Part shown: in pieces, positions 24,701-34,400 of the stretch
Numbering within the stretch: position 1 is the first letter of the stretch
Layout of the letters: each line of letters opens with the position of its first letter
From: Styela clava
Taxonomy: Eukaryota > Chordata > Ascidiacea > Stolidobranchia > Styelidae
Direction: 5' to 3'
Length of the DNA: 64,000 nt
Assembly (NCBI RefSeq): GCF_964204865.1
Contig: NC_135251.1
Span: 17,298,001-17,362,000, forward strand
Notes under the pieces: model-generated
Databases searched by the model: none
The model's input: the letters and a program-made list of their open reading frames with translations, nothing else
What the model was told of the DNA's origin: nothing
Translations under genes and position numbers: made by a program

Positions 24701-26177
24701 TTCAGTATGAATTGAGACCAAATTCAATGAAAAGAGGTTGGGTTGTATTACTATTGGGGTCTGGTATAGTTTAGTACCACAAGTACTTCTGGTGGGCGCA
24801 GCATAACGAATTTTGCATATGTTATTCCTAACTATTCCTAACCTGACTATGTCATCTAAAAATTACTTCACTACGACCTCACAACACGTCATAGAGCTTG
24901 CAAATGTATAGCTACGATCGCCCAAAATGGCATTCGCACCAACCATACGAACTCTCTAACGCCAGCAGTTACTCTAATATCGGGATCGTTGCGTCGAGAA
25001 AACAAGAGAAATAGCTTGCTCGATTTCAGGTGATCGCCGACCCGTTTTGGACGACCATTCGTACACTTCAAAGGTCTAAACGTCCTCAAGTGACGTAATT
25101 TTTTAGTGAAGTAGTCAGGTGGGGGTTAGGAATGACATATGCAAAAATTGTTGAGCCAGGCTAATTAGAAGTAGGGTGGCTTAGTCACTTTGCGGCCATC
25201 GACTTCACGACCATCGACTTCATCGATTAAATTAATGTCGAAAAAATTAACAAACAGCGTGGATATTTCTCACGCGTTAACGTCCACTTATCCCCCGCAG
25301 CTCTGCGAGATTACACTAAAATGCGGCCACAAACGAAAAAGTTAAGACCGAAAACCGGACCATTTTTTCATGTTGCCGACTACCCATTGTCTCTCTGAAA
25401 AAGAGAGATAAAAAGATGAAACTTGGCAGGTGGGTAGAGTTGTGTTTCTTTTAACCATCTTTAAAGTTTCGCGTTTCTACATTTAAAGGAGGGGGAATAG
25501 GGGGGTGCACATTTCCAATACGTCAATATTATCTTTGCTGACCAATTTGTTTTTGTCTGTTTGATTGCTGTGATGCGGTGCTTTGTTTATAATTTGACGA
25601 GTTTTGTTCGAAATAAACGTGTTCTTAAAATATATGACGGTCAGAAATGCAGTTAAAAGCCCAAGTTTTTCACGCATGGCCCTAGTCTCGAAGCAGCAGA
25701 AACGATGTTCAAGGCTTGAAATCCGTGGTCGAAGACTAGTCGTTTGGTCGCAAATACGTCTTCAGAGTGTCGTACTTTGGTGGTTTGTATAGCTTTAACC
25801 TCTCGTCGTAGAAAGTTAATTCGAGGTTTAGTGTGTAAAATAAATGCCAATGCACCTACGATGAAAAAATTGGCGGGTTGGAATTATTGGTTTTTGTTTT
25901 ATAGCGGTTTGAATGAAATCGTCCCCAGACAGGCTACACCACCCTATATGTTGCACTAAACTATACCAGACCCTTACTATTGTACCATAACTCTGCACAG
26001 TACAGCAGTACAGTGTCTAGGATAACGACAAAATCTTATCTTAGCACTCACCTGCGCAGTGTATGGAACTCTGTTTGGTCTGCAGTATTCAAAGTTTGGC
26101 ATTTGCTTGTAAGTTCCCTCTCTGGTGGTAAACCGTGACCTGATATCCAACTCCCTGCCCCCTCCGTCCAATGCCAT
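12727..26177 (-). CDS. WDR20: WD repeat-containing protein 20 (USP12/USP46 cofactor), 10 exons
   Basis: Exons in transcription order: 26177-26052, 23274-23143, 22534-22352, 21531-21385, 20775-20590, 19031-18023, 16682-16513, 16230-16144, 14170-14075, 12846-12727. All introns are GT...AG and the joined frame (2256 nt) is open for 751 residues. Start: the ATG at 26177 opens M-A-L-D-G-G-G and matches the family N-terminus, with F-T-T-R-E-G and S/C-R-P-N-R-V-P soon after. Landmarks are P-T-C-H-D (about residue 100), V-K-W-V-P-G-S (exon 4), W-S-P-D-G-R-Y-I-V-T-G-G-E-D-D (288-302), R-G-H-G-H-x-S-W-V-S, Y-R-F-G-S-V-G-Q-D and a C-terminal S-P-G-T-V-V. In the family, this beta-propeller protein binds USP12 and USP46 and stimulates their deubiquitinase activity. 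The protein is about 180 residues longer than the human one; extra polar sequence lies in the 1009-nt exon 6. Confidence 0.95.
14773..15055 (+). repeat. Dispersed ~285-bp repeat, copy 2 (WDR20 intron 8)
   Basis: Second copy of the repeat at 7199-7488, with matching block order and clear but incomplete identity. It ends near GATGAGTCTTCGGTC and ACCGATATTCTT. Confidence 0.75.
16789..17207. mobile_element. hAT-type MITE (TAGGGCTGGGCAT family) in WDR20 intron 6
   Basis: Perfect 13-bp terminal inverted repeats (TAGGGCTGGGCAT and its complement) are flanked by an exact 8-bp duplication CTCATGGC (16781-16788 and 17208-17215). The interior matches the element at 6382-6779 in the opposite orientation, including GCCGCCATCTTG-like and CTCAGTAATCTATCTGAGTGAT-like blocks. 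It lies between WDR20 exons 6 and 7 and does not touch either splice site. Confidence 0.93.
17395..17471. mobile_element. hAT-like terminus remnant
   Basis: Ends in GGTTGGGAACCCCTG after a GGGCCACGAG block, the usual look of a hAT right end. No matching left end with a target duplication was identified. It lies in WDR20 intron 6. Confidence 0.4.
21555..21690 (-). repeat. GGACTGGTAAYCGG dispersed repeat, copy in WDR20 intron 3
   Basis: Reverse-complement copy of a repeat marked by CCAGTTACCAGTCC and GTGTCGGGTATGGGA. Other copies lie at about 26508-26622, 61456-61615 and 62576-62745. It is possibly a SINE-type or MITE fragment; the class is not settled. Confidence 0.5.
23741..23945. mobile_element. 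Short TIR element with ACATTTGAACCCA ends (WDR20 intron 1)
   Basis: Both ends carry doubled ACATTTGAACCCA motifs in inverted orientation: near 23752-23780 and, as TGGGTTCAAATGTA, near 23909-23940. A 7- to 8-bp direct repeat (TCCCCAAC) brackets the element. At about 205 bp with no coding capacity, it is a MITE, probably hAT-like from the size of the flanking repeat. Confidence 0.75.
24757..25973. mobile_element. Long-TIR non-autonomous DNA transposon in WDR20 intron 1
   Basis: The left end reads GGGTCTGGTATAGTTTAGTA and the right end TACCAGACCC after ACTAAACTA, flanked by an exact 9-bp direct repeat TTACTATTG (24748-24756 and 25974-25982). The similarity between the arms extends inward through a TTTTGCATATGTTATTCCTA-type block and its complement, so the arms are long (around 100 bp or more), as in foldback or Mutator-like elements. 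The central part carries unrelated sequence with another TAGGGTGG...CCACCCTA pair that may be a nested insertion. No transposase is seen. A shorter relative lies at 46849-47315. Confidence 0.8.
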
Positions 26178-26507
26178 GGCCGAAATAAAAGGGCGAAACG
26201 GCCACAAAATAGTTTGCAAAAATGCGACTCCACTGTCTTTCGGGCGAATTTAATCAACAACAAGGATGCAACCCAAATAATATTGGTCCAGCAATGCCCC
26301 CAGTGGTCACATATTCATTATATTTATTTCTTTATCAACCACACGGTGGGGTTGGGTAATTTTTGCTTTTATGATAAATTTTCCAGACTGTTTTGCTGAT
26401 TTCGATTTAAATTATTCGACCATTTTTTAGCTTAATTTATGTTTTGATTTATGTTCGTTTCCTTCGCAGTGCGCCGTACTAAGCGCCAGGAAGCCCACCA
26501 CCAAGTC

Positions 26508-26622
26508 AGGCATCTGAAACAAATAACTGGCCAACCCCATACCGACGCGGACTGGTAATCGTACGAGAGGCCATGGTACGCCATTTGAATACGCCGTATT
26601 ATCGGCTTTACTCTTCGCCGAA
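26508..26622 (+). repeat. GGACTGGTAATCG dispersed repeat upstream of WDR20
   Basis: Carries CTGAAACAAATAACTGGCC, GACTGGTAATCG and GCCATTTGAATACGCCGTAT, matching 61456-61615 in order. It lies about 330 bp upstream of the WDR20 start codon, so it could sit in the promoter region. Confidence 0.55.
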
Positions 26623-27599
26623 ATTAAAATGACATCTTATTCTTTTCTTCAACAGACTTCGAGTTGAACCTCCGCTAGTAAAAGTTTCTAAGTGATTTTC
26701 CACTACTACGGGTAAGATTACTGTACTGACTACCGCAATACGTGAATAACGAAGGTTAAAAGTATTGCATTGATGAGGTACAGTGATGGATTAACCATTA
26801 AACAGAAAAAGCACTTGTTTAGGGCACCAGATATTTCCGCGACCTGCGCGATCTGCAATAGAATCCCAAGAAATGCATGTATGATGGAATGGAAACTGAT
26901 TGACCATAGCTTACCTTGCATTGATTGCTTTTATTTCATCAGAATCCGGTGGAATATGACGTGTGGCCGCGCGTAGTATCAGAGCGTACATCACAATACA
27001 GGTACAATATACTGATTTTTATCTTTAGTGCCTGCGATGGTATGTTTTACCTATCATTCTTAACACATATTTTTAGTGTGTATACTGTATGATATCGTTT
27101 CAATATGTAAAAGAACTAAACGCCGCGTCAATTTTAATCTGATATGTTTTCTAAATTTAGAAACAGTAAACCAGAGATAAGACGGTCAGTACAAGAGCCA
27201 GAAAGAATCAAATTGATAAACCTCCGTCCAGTCTTTTAGTATTCCTCTAATGACGGTCATAAATTTAGTTTGCAGACTCAATTCTTCGAATTATCCTATG
27301 CATCTTGTTGCCATGATTGCATGGTAAAGCATTTTTCGTGTAAAAAATGTAGGCTACTACAAATTTAAAGAGGTACCTGCTTCGAATCAACGCAGTATGT
27401 TTGTTATTTTGTCGGGGTAATTTTTTTGAGGGTAGCGGTAGCGTCAAGGGTAAGAACTGCTTCACCATGTGTAACGTGTTCATATATTTGAGTATTGCTT
27501 TGGTGTAATTGTAAATGTAAGTGTAATTTGATATTTTTTGCACGGAGTAAATGTAATGTAATTGAAAAGTTTAAGGGAGAAATTGTAATTGAACTGAAA
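26623..27599. other. Gene-free stretch upstream of WDR20
   Basis: AT-rich intergenic sequence. No exon, RNA gene or intact element is seen; the WDR20 promoter would lie at its left side or in 26178-26507. Confidence 0.35.
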
Positions 27600-28000
27600 T
27601 AATGTAATTGATCCAACTCTGGCCGCGAGCAAGCGAAAACAGCAACCAAGGGTAGCAGAGATGCAGAGGATATAGGAACTAGAGAAGAGAAGCCAAGGGG
27701 AGCATAGATGCAGAGGATATAGGAACTAGAGAAGGGAGCCAACGTGCAAGCGAAACAGCAACCGGGGGGAGCAGAAATGCAGAAAAAATATGAACCAGAA
27801 GCCAAGGGGAGCAGAGATGCAGAGGATATAAGAACTAGAGAAGAGAATCCAAGAAGGGAGCCAATACGAGGACAACCAAGGGCAGAGGATATATGTACTA
27901 GAGAAGAAAAGCCAAGGGGAGCAGAGATACAGAGGATATAGGAACTAGAGAAGGGAGCCAACAGCAAGCAAAATGGCAACCGAGGGGAGCAGAAATGCAG
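27600..28000 (+). repeat. ~47-bp minisatellite, purine-rich
   Basis: Repeated units of AGCAGAGATGCAGAGGATAT and AGGAACTAGAGAAG. The first two complete copies start 47 bp apart (27661 and 27708), with later copies irregularly spaced by short GGGAGCCAA-type linkers. The plus strand is strongly A/G-biased. The minus strand is open for about 200 codons across the array, which is explained by the repeat and not by a recognisable protein. Confidence 0.85.
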
Positions 28001-28099
28001 AGCAGCTATGAACCCTGACAAGCCTGACCAGCCGCCAAGGGAATATACGCCAGCTGTGCAGTCAAAATTAAAGAAAAGCTGAGAATGAGCAAGAAAAGA

Positions 28100-28560
28100 A
28101 GAGTGGCAAGTCCAAGGAGATCAGCGATAAAACGGCTAATACAAATCGGCAGCGAAGCTGGCTAGTGCGAGTGGAAGAAGGTCCAGGAGATCAGCGATCA
28201 GGGGTAAAACGGCTAATACAAATCGGCGCCGACGATTTCTAGTGCGAGTGGGAAAAGGTCCAAGGAGAGCAGCGATCGGGGGTAAAACGGACAATACAAA
28301 TCGGCAGCGAAACTGTATGGTGCGATTGGAAGAAGGTTCAAGGAGATCAGCAATCAGGGGTAAAACGGCTAATACAAATCGGCGGCGAAGCTGTCTAGTG
28401 CGAGGGGAAGAAGGTCCAAGGAGATCAGCGATCAGGGATAAAACGGATAATACATATCGGCAGCAAAGCTGTCTAGTGCAAGTGGAAGAAGGTCCAGGGA
28501 GATCAGCGATCAGGGGTAAAACGAATAAAACAAATCGGTAGCGAAGCTGTCTAGTACGAC
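28100..28560 (+). repeat. 78-bp tandem repeat array, open in both strands
   Basis: Six units are marked by AGCGATCAGGGGTAAAACGG, ATACAAATCGGC and TCTAGTGCGAG. The AGCRAT mark recurs at 28193, 28271, 28349, 28427 and 28505, an exact 78-bp period; the first unit is about 8 bp short. Because 78 is a multiple of three, both strands carry long repetitive open frames (plus strand 28242-28541, minus strand 28136-28702). Neither product resembles a known family. It could be coding, but a non-coding satellite is more likely. Confidence 0.88.
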
Positions 28561-29187
28561 AATCAAGCATCAAAATAAAAATATGACGAGTGTGAAAGAA
28601 TACAAATAAAAAAAGGCAGCAGGGTCCAGGGGGATCATGAGTAAAAACGGAGCGATAATAGAAATCGGCAAATAGACACGAGGGAATAATATAGATCAGC
28701 AAGGCTGTGTTGGTGGGGGAGTAAAAACTAAAAATAAAAATAAGAAAAAGTGCAGCAGGGTAGAAAAAGAAAATATAATTGGCGAAAAATATACGTGAGG
28801 GAAATTAGGGAGGCCGAACAAAAATTACGATAAAAAATATCAAAGCGCTGGTGGGAGCGAAAGTAAGCCGCAGTAGAAGGCGAAATAATTAAACAGGGAG
28901 TGCAGAATAATAGAAATGAGCGAGGCGGCAATCAAAAAGCAACAAAAAAGTCCAGGGTAAATAAATAAAGGAAGTCAGGGAGAGCCGCGAAAGAAATTGA
29001 GATGGAAGAAGTGTGAAAAAGGCTGTGTGAGTGAAAGTAGGATGGAAAATAAGAAAAAATGGGAATCAGCGAGGCCAAGAAAAATAAATTAAGATAGTGA
29101 ATGGAATGAAAGAAAATAGGGAAGAGGGGAAGAATGGAAAATAAATAAATATAAATGAGCTAAAGATGGTAGGGAGGTAGGAAATAA
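28561..29187 (+). other. Purine-rich strand-biased tract
   Basis: Continuation of the A/G-rich plus strand beyond the arrays, with GAAAATAAGAAAAA-like words and degenerate CAGGGTCCAGGG blocks. It probably represents decayed repeat units. No gene is seen. Confidence 0.5.
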
Positions 29188-29590
29188 ATGAAAAAGGGAA
29201 AGCATCGTACTGATCGTAGTCAATACGAGGAAAAAATAAAAGATTTATTTATATTAGAGCAAAGGTGGAAACCGATCATAAAAATGAAGAATAAAGCCAG
29301 CGCTATAGTAAAGAATACTCGGGGTGGAAATAGAAACAATGAGACCCCAAGGGAAAAAGAAAGATATAATATAATAATGAGTAGCCGTCAGGACGTAGGA
29401 AATAACTTAAAAAGAAAGCATCGTAGTAAATACAAGGAAAAAATAAAAGATATTATATTAAAGCAAGCAAGTTGTAAGGTGAAAACCGTTCATAAAAATG
29501 AAGAATAAAGCCAGCGCTATAGTGAAGAATGTGGGTGAAAATAGAAACAATGAGGCCCCAAGGGGTAAAAAAGATGGAATGTGAAAGAAA
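29188..29590 (+). repeat. ~220-bp tandem duplication, purine-rich
   Basis: Two imperfect units share AAAGCATCGTA, AAGGAAAAAATAAAAGAT-like, AAAAATGAAGAATAAAGCC, AGCGCTATAGT and ATAGAAACAATGAG. The first unit starts near 29196 and the second near 29413. The plus strand is open for about 100 codons in the first unit and its junction, with a lysine-rich product of no known family. Confidence 0.75.
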
Positions 29591-29818
29591 ATAAAAAATT
29601 ATCGAGGCTGGCTGGAGCAACAAGAAACTGGATTCTCTACAAAAATTATGCAAAAGTAACACGTTTGCTCATAACAAAAATAAAACAAGTGTAGGAGATT
29701 TGTTTTCTATAACCTAAAAAAGATTAATAACCAGTTTGCCATGTTGTAATAAAATTCCTTGGATGGGGAAAGATCGGCCAACCAGAATCTCCACATATGA
29801 AAAGAAAACAAGGGAGCG

Positions 29819-30026
29819 AAGTTCAAATATATGGTCACGAAAGCCAAAACAAAATATTTCACTCACAATTTCTCAAAACTATACCCTGAAGGAAGCTTGA
29901 ACTATGTGACGGTGGACCCACAAATCTGGTAACCGTCATATAGTTCAAGCTTCCTTCAGGGTATAGTTTTGAGAAATTGTGAGTGAAATATTTTGTTTTG
30001 GCTTTCGTGACCATATATTTGAACTT
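29819..30026. repeat. Near-perfect 95-bp inverted repeat (hairpin)
   Basis: Arms at 29819-29913 and 29932-30026 are complementary at 94 of 95 positions, with an 18-bp loop at 29914-29931. The outermost bases are AAGTTCAAATATATGG and its complement. The arms do not resemble other repeats in the window. A transcript would form a long double-stranded stem. The near identity implies recent origin, ongoing conversion, or an assembly or cloning artefact. Confidence 0.95.
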
Positions 30027-30101
30027 TGCACATCTACTACCAAAATTTTCGAGACCAAATTTGCACTATCATAGACCGAATGCGGATCGGTGATTGTCTA
30101 T

Positions 30102-30770
30102 CAGTAGTTCTCAAACTTTTTAAGCCGCGCCCCCTTTTAGGATTTGTCAAGTCTCGCGCCTCACCTTAAAAATAACTAGCCAACAATAAGCTACAAATAA
30201 CATATAGTAAGGCCGAAGTAGCCTATGTTTCATTTAAAAACACGTTGAAAATACGTAAACAAAGCGTAAATATCCCAAATGAAGCAACTAAATATCCAAT
30301 ATATAGCGGGCAAAATCAAATTTGACAAATGTTTACATCAAACAATATAGAGGCACTGTCGTAACCCGCTGTTTCTGCTAATGTTGGTTCAAAGACAAAA
30401 CTCTTGGAATTTAAATTTCATTCCAAAAAACTACCGAAATTTTTACTGAACACTTGCTCTTGGTAAAAATGACTAGTTGTTGGATTTCGTGTGGACAACT
30501 GCGACACGAACTTGGGAGTAAAGAGACACACGATGCTTTCCTCGGAACAGAAATAAACCACAAAATAGTATTCCCGACATAGGGTGTGCTGCTCACAACT
30601 GCATCTAGCACACCGTGAATACCTTGCGCCCATTCGCGTTGGAAGCCTTGACATAATGCTAGCAGAAATTGTAAAAAGCACTGGTCACCTGCCAATTGAG
30701 GCTGGCTCTTCAGGTCTTCAGTTCATTTTCAAAATACCATTGTATTTAAAATTCGAACCCCATTGATTGT
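30102..30770 (+). mobile_element. hAT-like left end and possible relic
   Basis: CAGTAGTTCTCAAACTTTTT followed by CCGCGCCCCC is a typical hAT left terminus. The downstream 600 bp include unrecognised frames on the minus strand. The right boundary is not clear, and the extent given is a guess. Confidence 0.35.
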
Positions 30771-30959
30771 GATGAATGCAGTCTTGCAAAAGATTGCACA
30801 GAAAAATTCCTCCGTGACGATTGTTTTTAAGAGGTTGATAATTTCAGTCTTTGATATGAAGTCAGCAAAATTGTTATTTTTTATCATTATAGATTGTTAC
30901 CTAAATGCGATTTTTGCTCTCAAATTAAATGATGTATAATCATTCCATCATGATTTGAA

Positions 30960-30965
30960 TTTATT
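30960..30965 (-). promoter_or_regulatory. Possible poly(A) signal for NAGLU
   Basis: AATAAA on the minus strand about 475 nt beyond the NAGLU stop. It was the first canonical hexamer I noticed downstream; a nearer non-canonical signal cannot be excluded. Confidence 0.35.
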
Positions 30966-31438
30966 GCAAGATTGTTTTCTGGATGAAGTGAGCAAAAGTG
31001 TCAAGATAACTTCATGGCTCTGGTTAAAGTACCAAACACTACAAAACGTATATGTATAAAAGAGTTTCCTAGAGTCAAGAATTGAGTATAAATTGTTCAC
31101 TTGAACATAACAAAAAATACAGTAGAAATCTAAACAAGTATATTAGTTAGATATTAACTAATCGACACAAAGCTGAGTAAAAAAATGAAAAATTGCACCA
31201 AAAAGGAAATTGAAAATGAACAAGCACCCAACACTGAAAAGTTCATGTATAAAGACTGGATGTATCCAGAAATTAGCAAATTTTTACACTATAACTTGGG
31301 AATACAGCACGAGTCAGAACAAGTCGATTAAATAATTACTCATAACTTGGGAAGTATTTAGCTGATTGGCACAAAAATGAGTAAAAAATGAAATATTGCA
31401 CTCGAAAGATAATTAGTGATGAAGTACAAGTCAAAATA

Positions 31439-34400
31439 TCATTTCGGTTTGTTGTTCAAGAAACCTTGCCCTCGATATATCTTATAAATTTTCTGTGCCA
31501 CAGCTATTGGATTACCTGAAAATAAAGATATTCTTCCAATAAACTTATGAATATGAAGAAATCTGTATTTGAAACAATATTACAACAAGCTGCCAACCAG
31601 GTATCAAAATTAGTCCAATTTTCGGTACTCCCGTAGTGTGTGTACCAGATTAAACTTAGGCAATAATTTTATTCAGATTTTAGTTCTATTATGAGTTCGG
31701 GGACTGTCTGTGTTAGCCAAATAAATAGACCCGCTGCCTATAGGTTTCAGTTCCTTCACACAACTTGATGTAAAGTAGCCGAATAAAATTAGTTACCTCC
31801 ATATTGGTACATACACTTCTGGAGCACCCAGTTTTCTCCAATATAAACCATTTAATACAAACCTATGGGATCATATGGCATCAATGTTTGATCCATAGTG
31901 AAAGGTTGTTCGACTTGATTAAAAACATCCTGAGAAAATTTTCCATGATTGAAATGTGATCCAGTTCGTACACATTCTTTCACACGATCAACAAATAAAG
32001 ACCAACGAGGCCTGAAACGAATATTTTCAATGTGTGTAACTGTGTATACAAGTTGAGAATGTAGTGCAACACCCACTAGCTAGTTAATGAAGTATGCTGT
32101 TACTGTGAAATTTTCTATTTTTTGAAAGGGAAATAACAGATTGTGGCAAATTTTACAGAACAAACCTAGCTTGTATTATATTTTTCTGTAAAATAGATTC
32201 TCAAATTTAGGACAGAATTCTGAAATACATGATGAATTGGATAAATATATGACTACACCACCATCATGGCAATGCCAAAGCAAATCTCCTGATCAGAGTA
32301 TGATGAATTTTCATGGACTATATCTGCCAGAATGGTAGGTTAGAGATCCTTAGCTTGAGTCTGAGAAAATTATTCAACTCTGGATGATAACCTCACCCCA
32401 GATGTAATTACAGTGTTTCCTTACTCAATAGTTATCTACATATAAGTAGTAGTTATACAGAGCCCTGCTCAGAAAAAAAAACGATAGAAAGAAAAAATAT
32501 GACATTCTGATTACTAAAGAACTACAAAAAATACACAATGTCATAAAAACTTTGCACATACTTGTAATAATATTTCATCAATGATCCCCACTCTTTACTT
32601 GCGTAATCATGGATTTCTCCAGCTGGACCCCACAATGTTACCTGATTTCTTGCATTGTATTCATACAGGTCTTTCTCCTGTAAGAAAACTGGTATTATTG
32701 AACAGTTAAAATCATTGACATTATTTGGGCTAATTTTCCCCATGGATTATCAAAACATAGTTCAGTCAGTAAAACTGGTCTGAAATAGGGCTGTGGAATC
32801 TACGATGACGCCAGACTATAGGTTGAGAACAATTTTGACTTCGGTTCTGAAAAAATCAAATTTTATTAGGAAAATCTTTTGGAATATGCAAGCTATTTTT
32901 ACCAAGTCAGTGAGAACACTTAATAAACTTAATACTTGTTCTGTATATAACTTTTGACTATTTTCACCATTGGATGTATGAAATATTGTCTCCCAATATC
33001 GTGGATTTCAGAATTTTGACTGCAGCTTCAGTGACAAGATGGCAAACTCTGACAACCCTGGTTGAAAATACCAGTTTCTACTATATAAAGCATGTGTCAA
33101 CCAATGGGCTCATGTCAACCAGTATTTACTTTTTCTTTCTTCCACACAACAAATTCATATTAAGCCCTTAGCAGGGCTGCAACTTCACATCATTCTGTCA
33201 TTGGTGTATCCATTCATAGGAGAATTTTAGAAACAACCTTACCGTGTACAATATTAGATAAAAAACATACCATCAAATGTGTTAGGAAGAGAGTATAATA
33301 ATCATTGTTACTTACTGCATCATTTGTTCCCATATTTCGAGCATCTTCGACCCATTTTCCCATCAGAAAATGTTGCTCTGTTGTTAATATTTCATCCATG
33401 TAGTCTATAACATCTAGCAATATATGTGCCGCGTGATTCACACCAGCTTCATCTTTATTATTGAATGCCTGCAGATTTTTTACAAAAAGTTCATCAACAG
33501 AAGAACTGAAAGCAATCAGTCATGATTACAAAACGACACAAGTTTCAACCATACAAATTTCCATGAAGCGGCCCACAACTTTGCTCTGATTAAGTCTCTG
33601 TATATGATATATTAAGAGACTTGATTTGGCAAAACCCAAATTTTTCTGCTTTTGATAGATTTGTCCATTCCTTACACTGAATTGAAAACCATTTTACCTT
33701 GGTTCAATTCAAAGATCTTCAAGCCATGTCTAGCCTATTGTGTTACCATCTGAAATAAGTTTAAAAACTTATCTGTACTTTCAGGTTTTGTTTCCTATAC
33801 AACAAAGTATATAACGTACTGTTATCAAAGCATATTGAGCATCGAAGTGATAGTATTGCAACATTTGTCTTGTTATATCAACAGCATCATATTTAACAGT
33901 TGGTATAGGAGCAACATCTTCTAAACCCATCATGAACTCATCCCATATTGTAAGCAAACTAAAAATATAATTTTAATATCCCTTTGTTAATAAAGATATA
34001 AAGGCACCAAAGAAATAGTTGACACCAAATGAAAAAAAAATGATAAAATTTACTTGAAAATTGGTGAAAAAAAAGGGCTTCAACCAAAAGGGCAAATCTG
34101 GAACAAGCTGTTTTGAGGAAATAAGTACACGTATATTTTTAATTTCAAAATTCCTTTCAACTTTCATCGAAATACTTTGCTGAATACTGCTGTGATCGAA
34201 TACCAGCTTACAAAGCACATACTTCTTTGTAATATTTTCAAATTAGGTCTGTTTTGAAACTTCACCTTTGTGTTCGTTTTGAAACCCTCGAAATAATAGA
34301 CTTAAAAATATTTTTGACACTTGCAATTGAGTAAATACCAATTAAAAGTAATTGTTATCTACCTTTTTTGTATTAATGAACAAATTTATTAATTTACCGG

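Noticed and set aside
25176..25948. Second hAT-like element nested in the long-TIR element
   Set aside because: TAGGGTGG and CCACCCTA ends are present but no target duplication could be found, so it is only mentioned.
25977..26219. Longer starts for WDR20 upstream of the ATG at 26177
   Set aside because: The added residues have no family counterpart, whereas M-A-L-D-G-G-G aligns with the known N-terminus.
27404..28021. 205-codon minus-strand open frame
   Set aside because: It is generated by the 47-bp purine-rich minisatellite. It has no recognisable domain and the repeat explains the lack of stops.
28136..28702. 188-codon minus-strand and 99-codon plus-strand open frames
   Set aside because: Both are consequences of the 78-bp repeat, a multiple of three. 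There is no splice or promoter support, so they are reported as a finding and not as genes.
30411..30695. 94-codon minus-strand frame as a transposase fragment
   Set aside because: It lies next to a hAT-like terminus, but I could not recognise any transposase motif, so it is left as part of a doubtful relic.
33469..33507. Alternative upstream acceptor for NAGLU exon 13
   Set aside because: Joining there gives an in-frame TGA after three codons. The acceptor before 33468 keeps the frame and aligns with the family.
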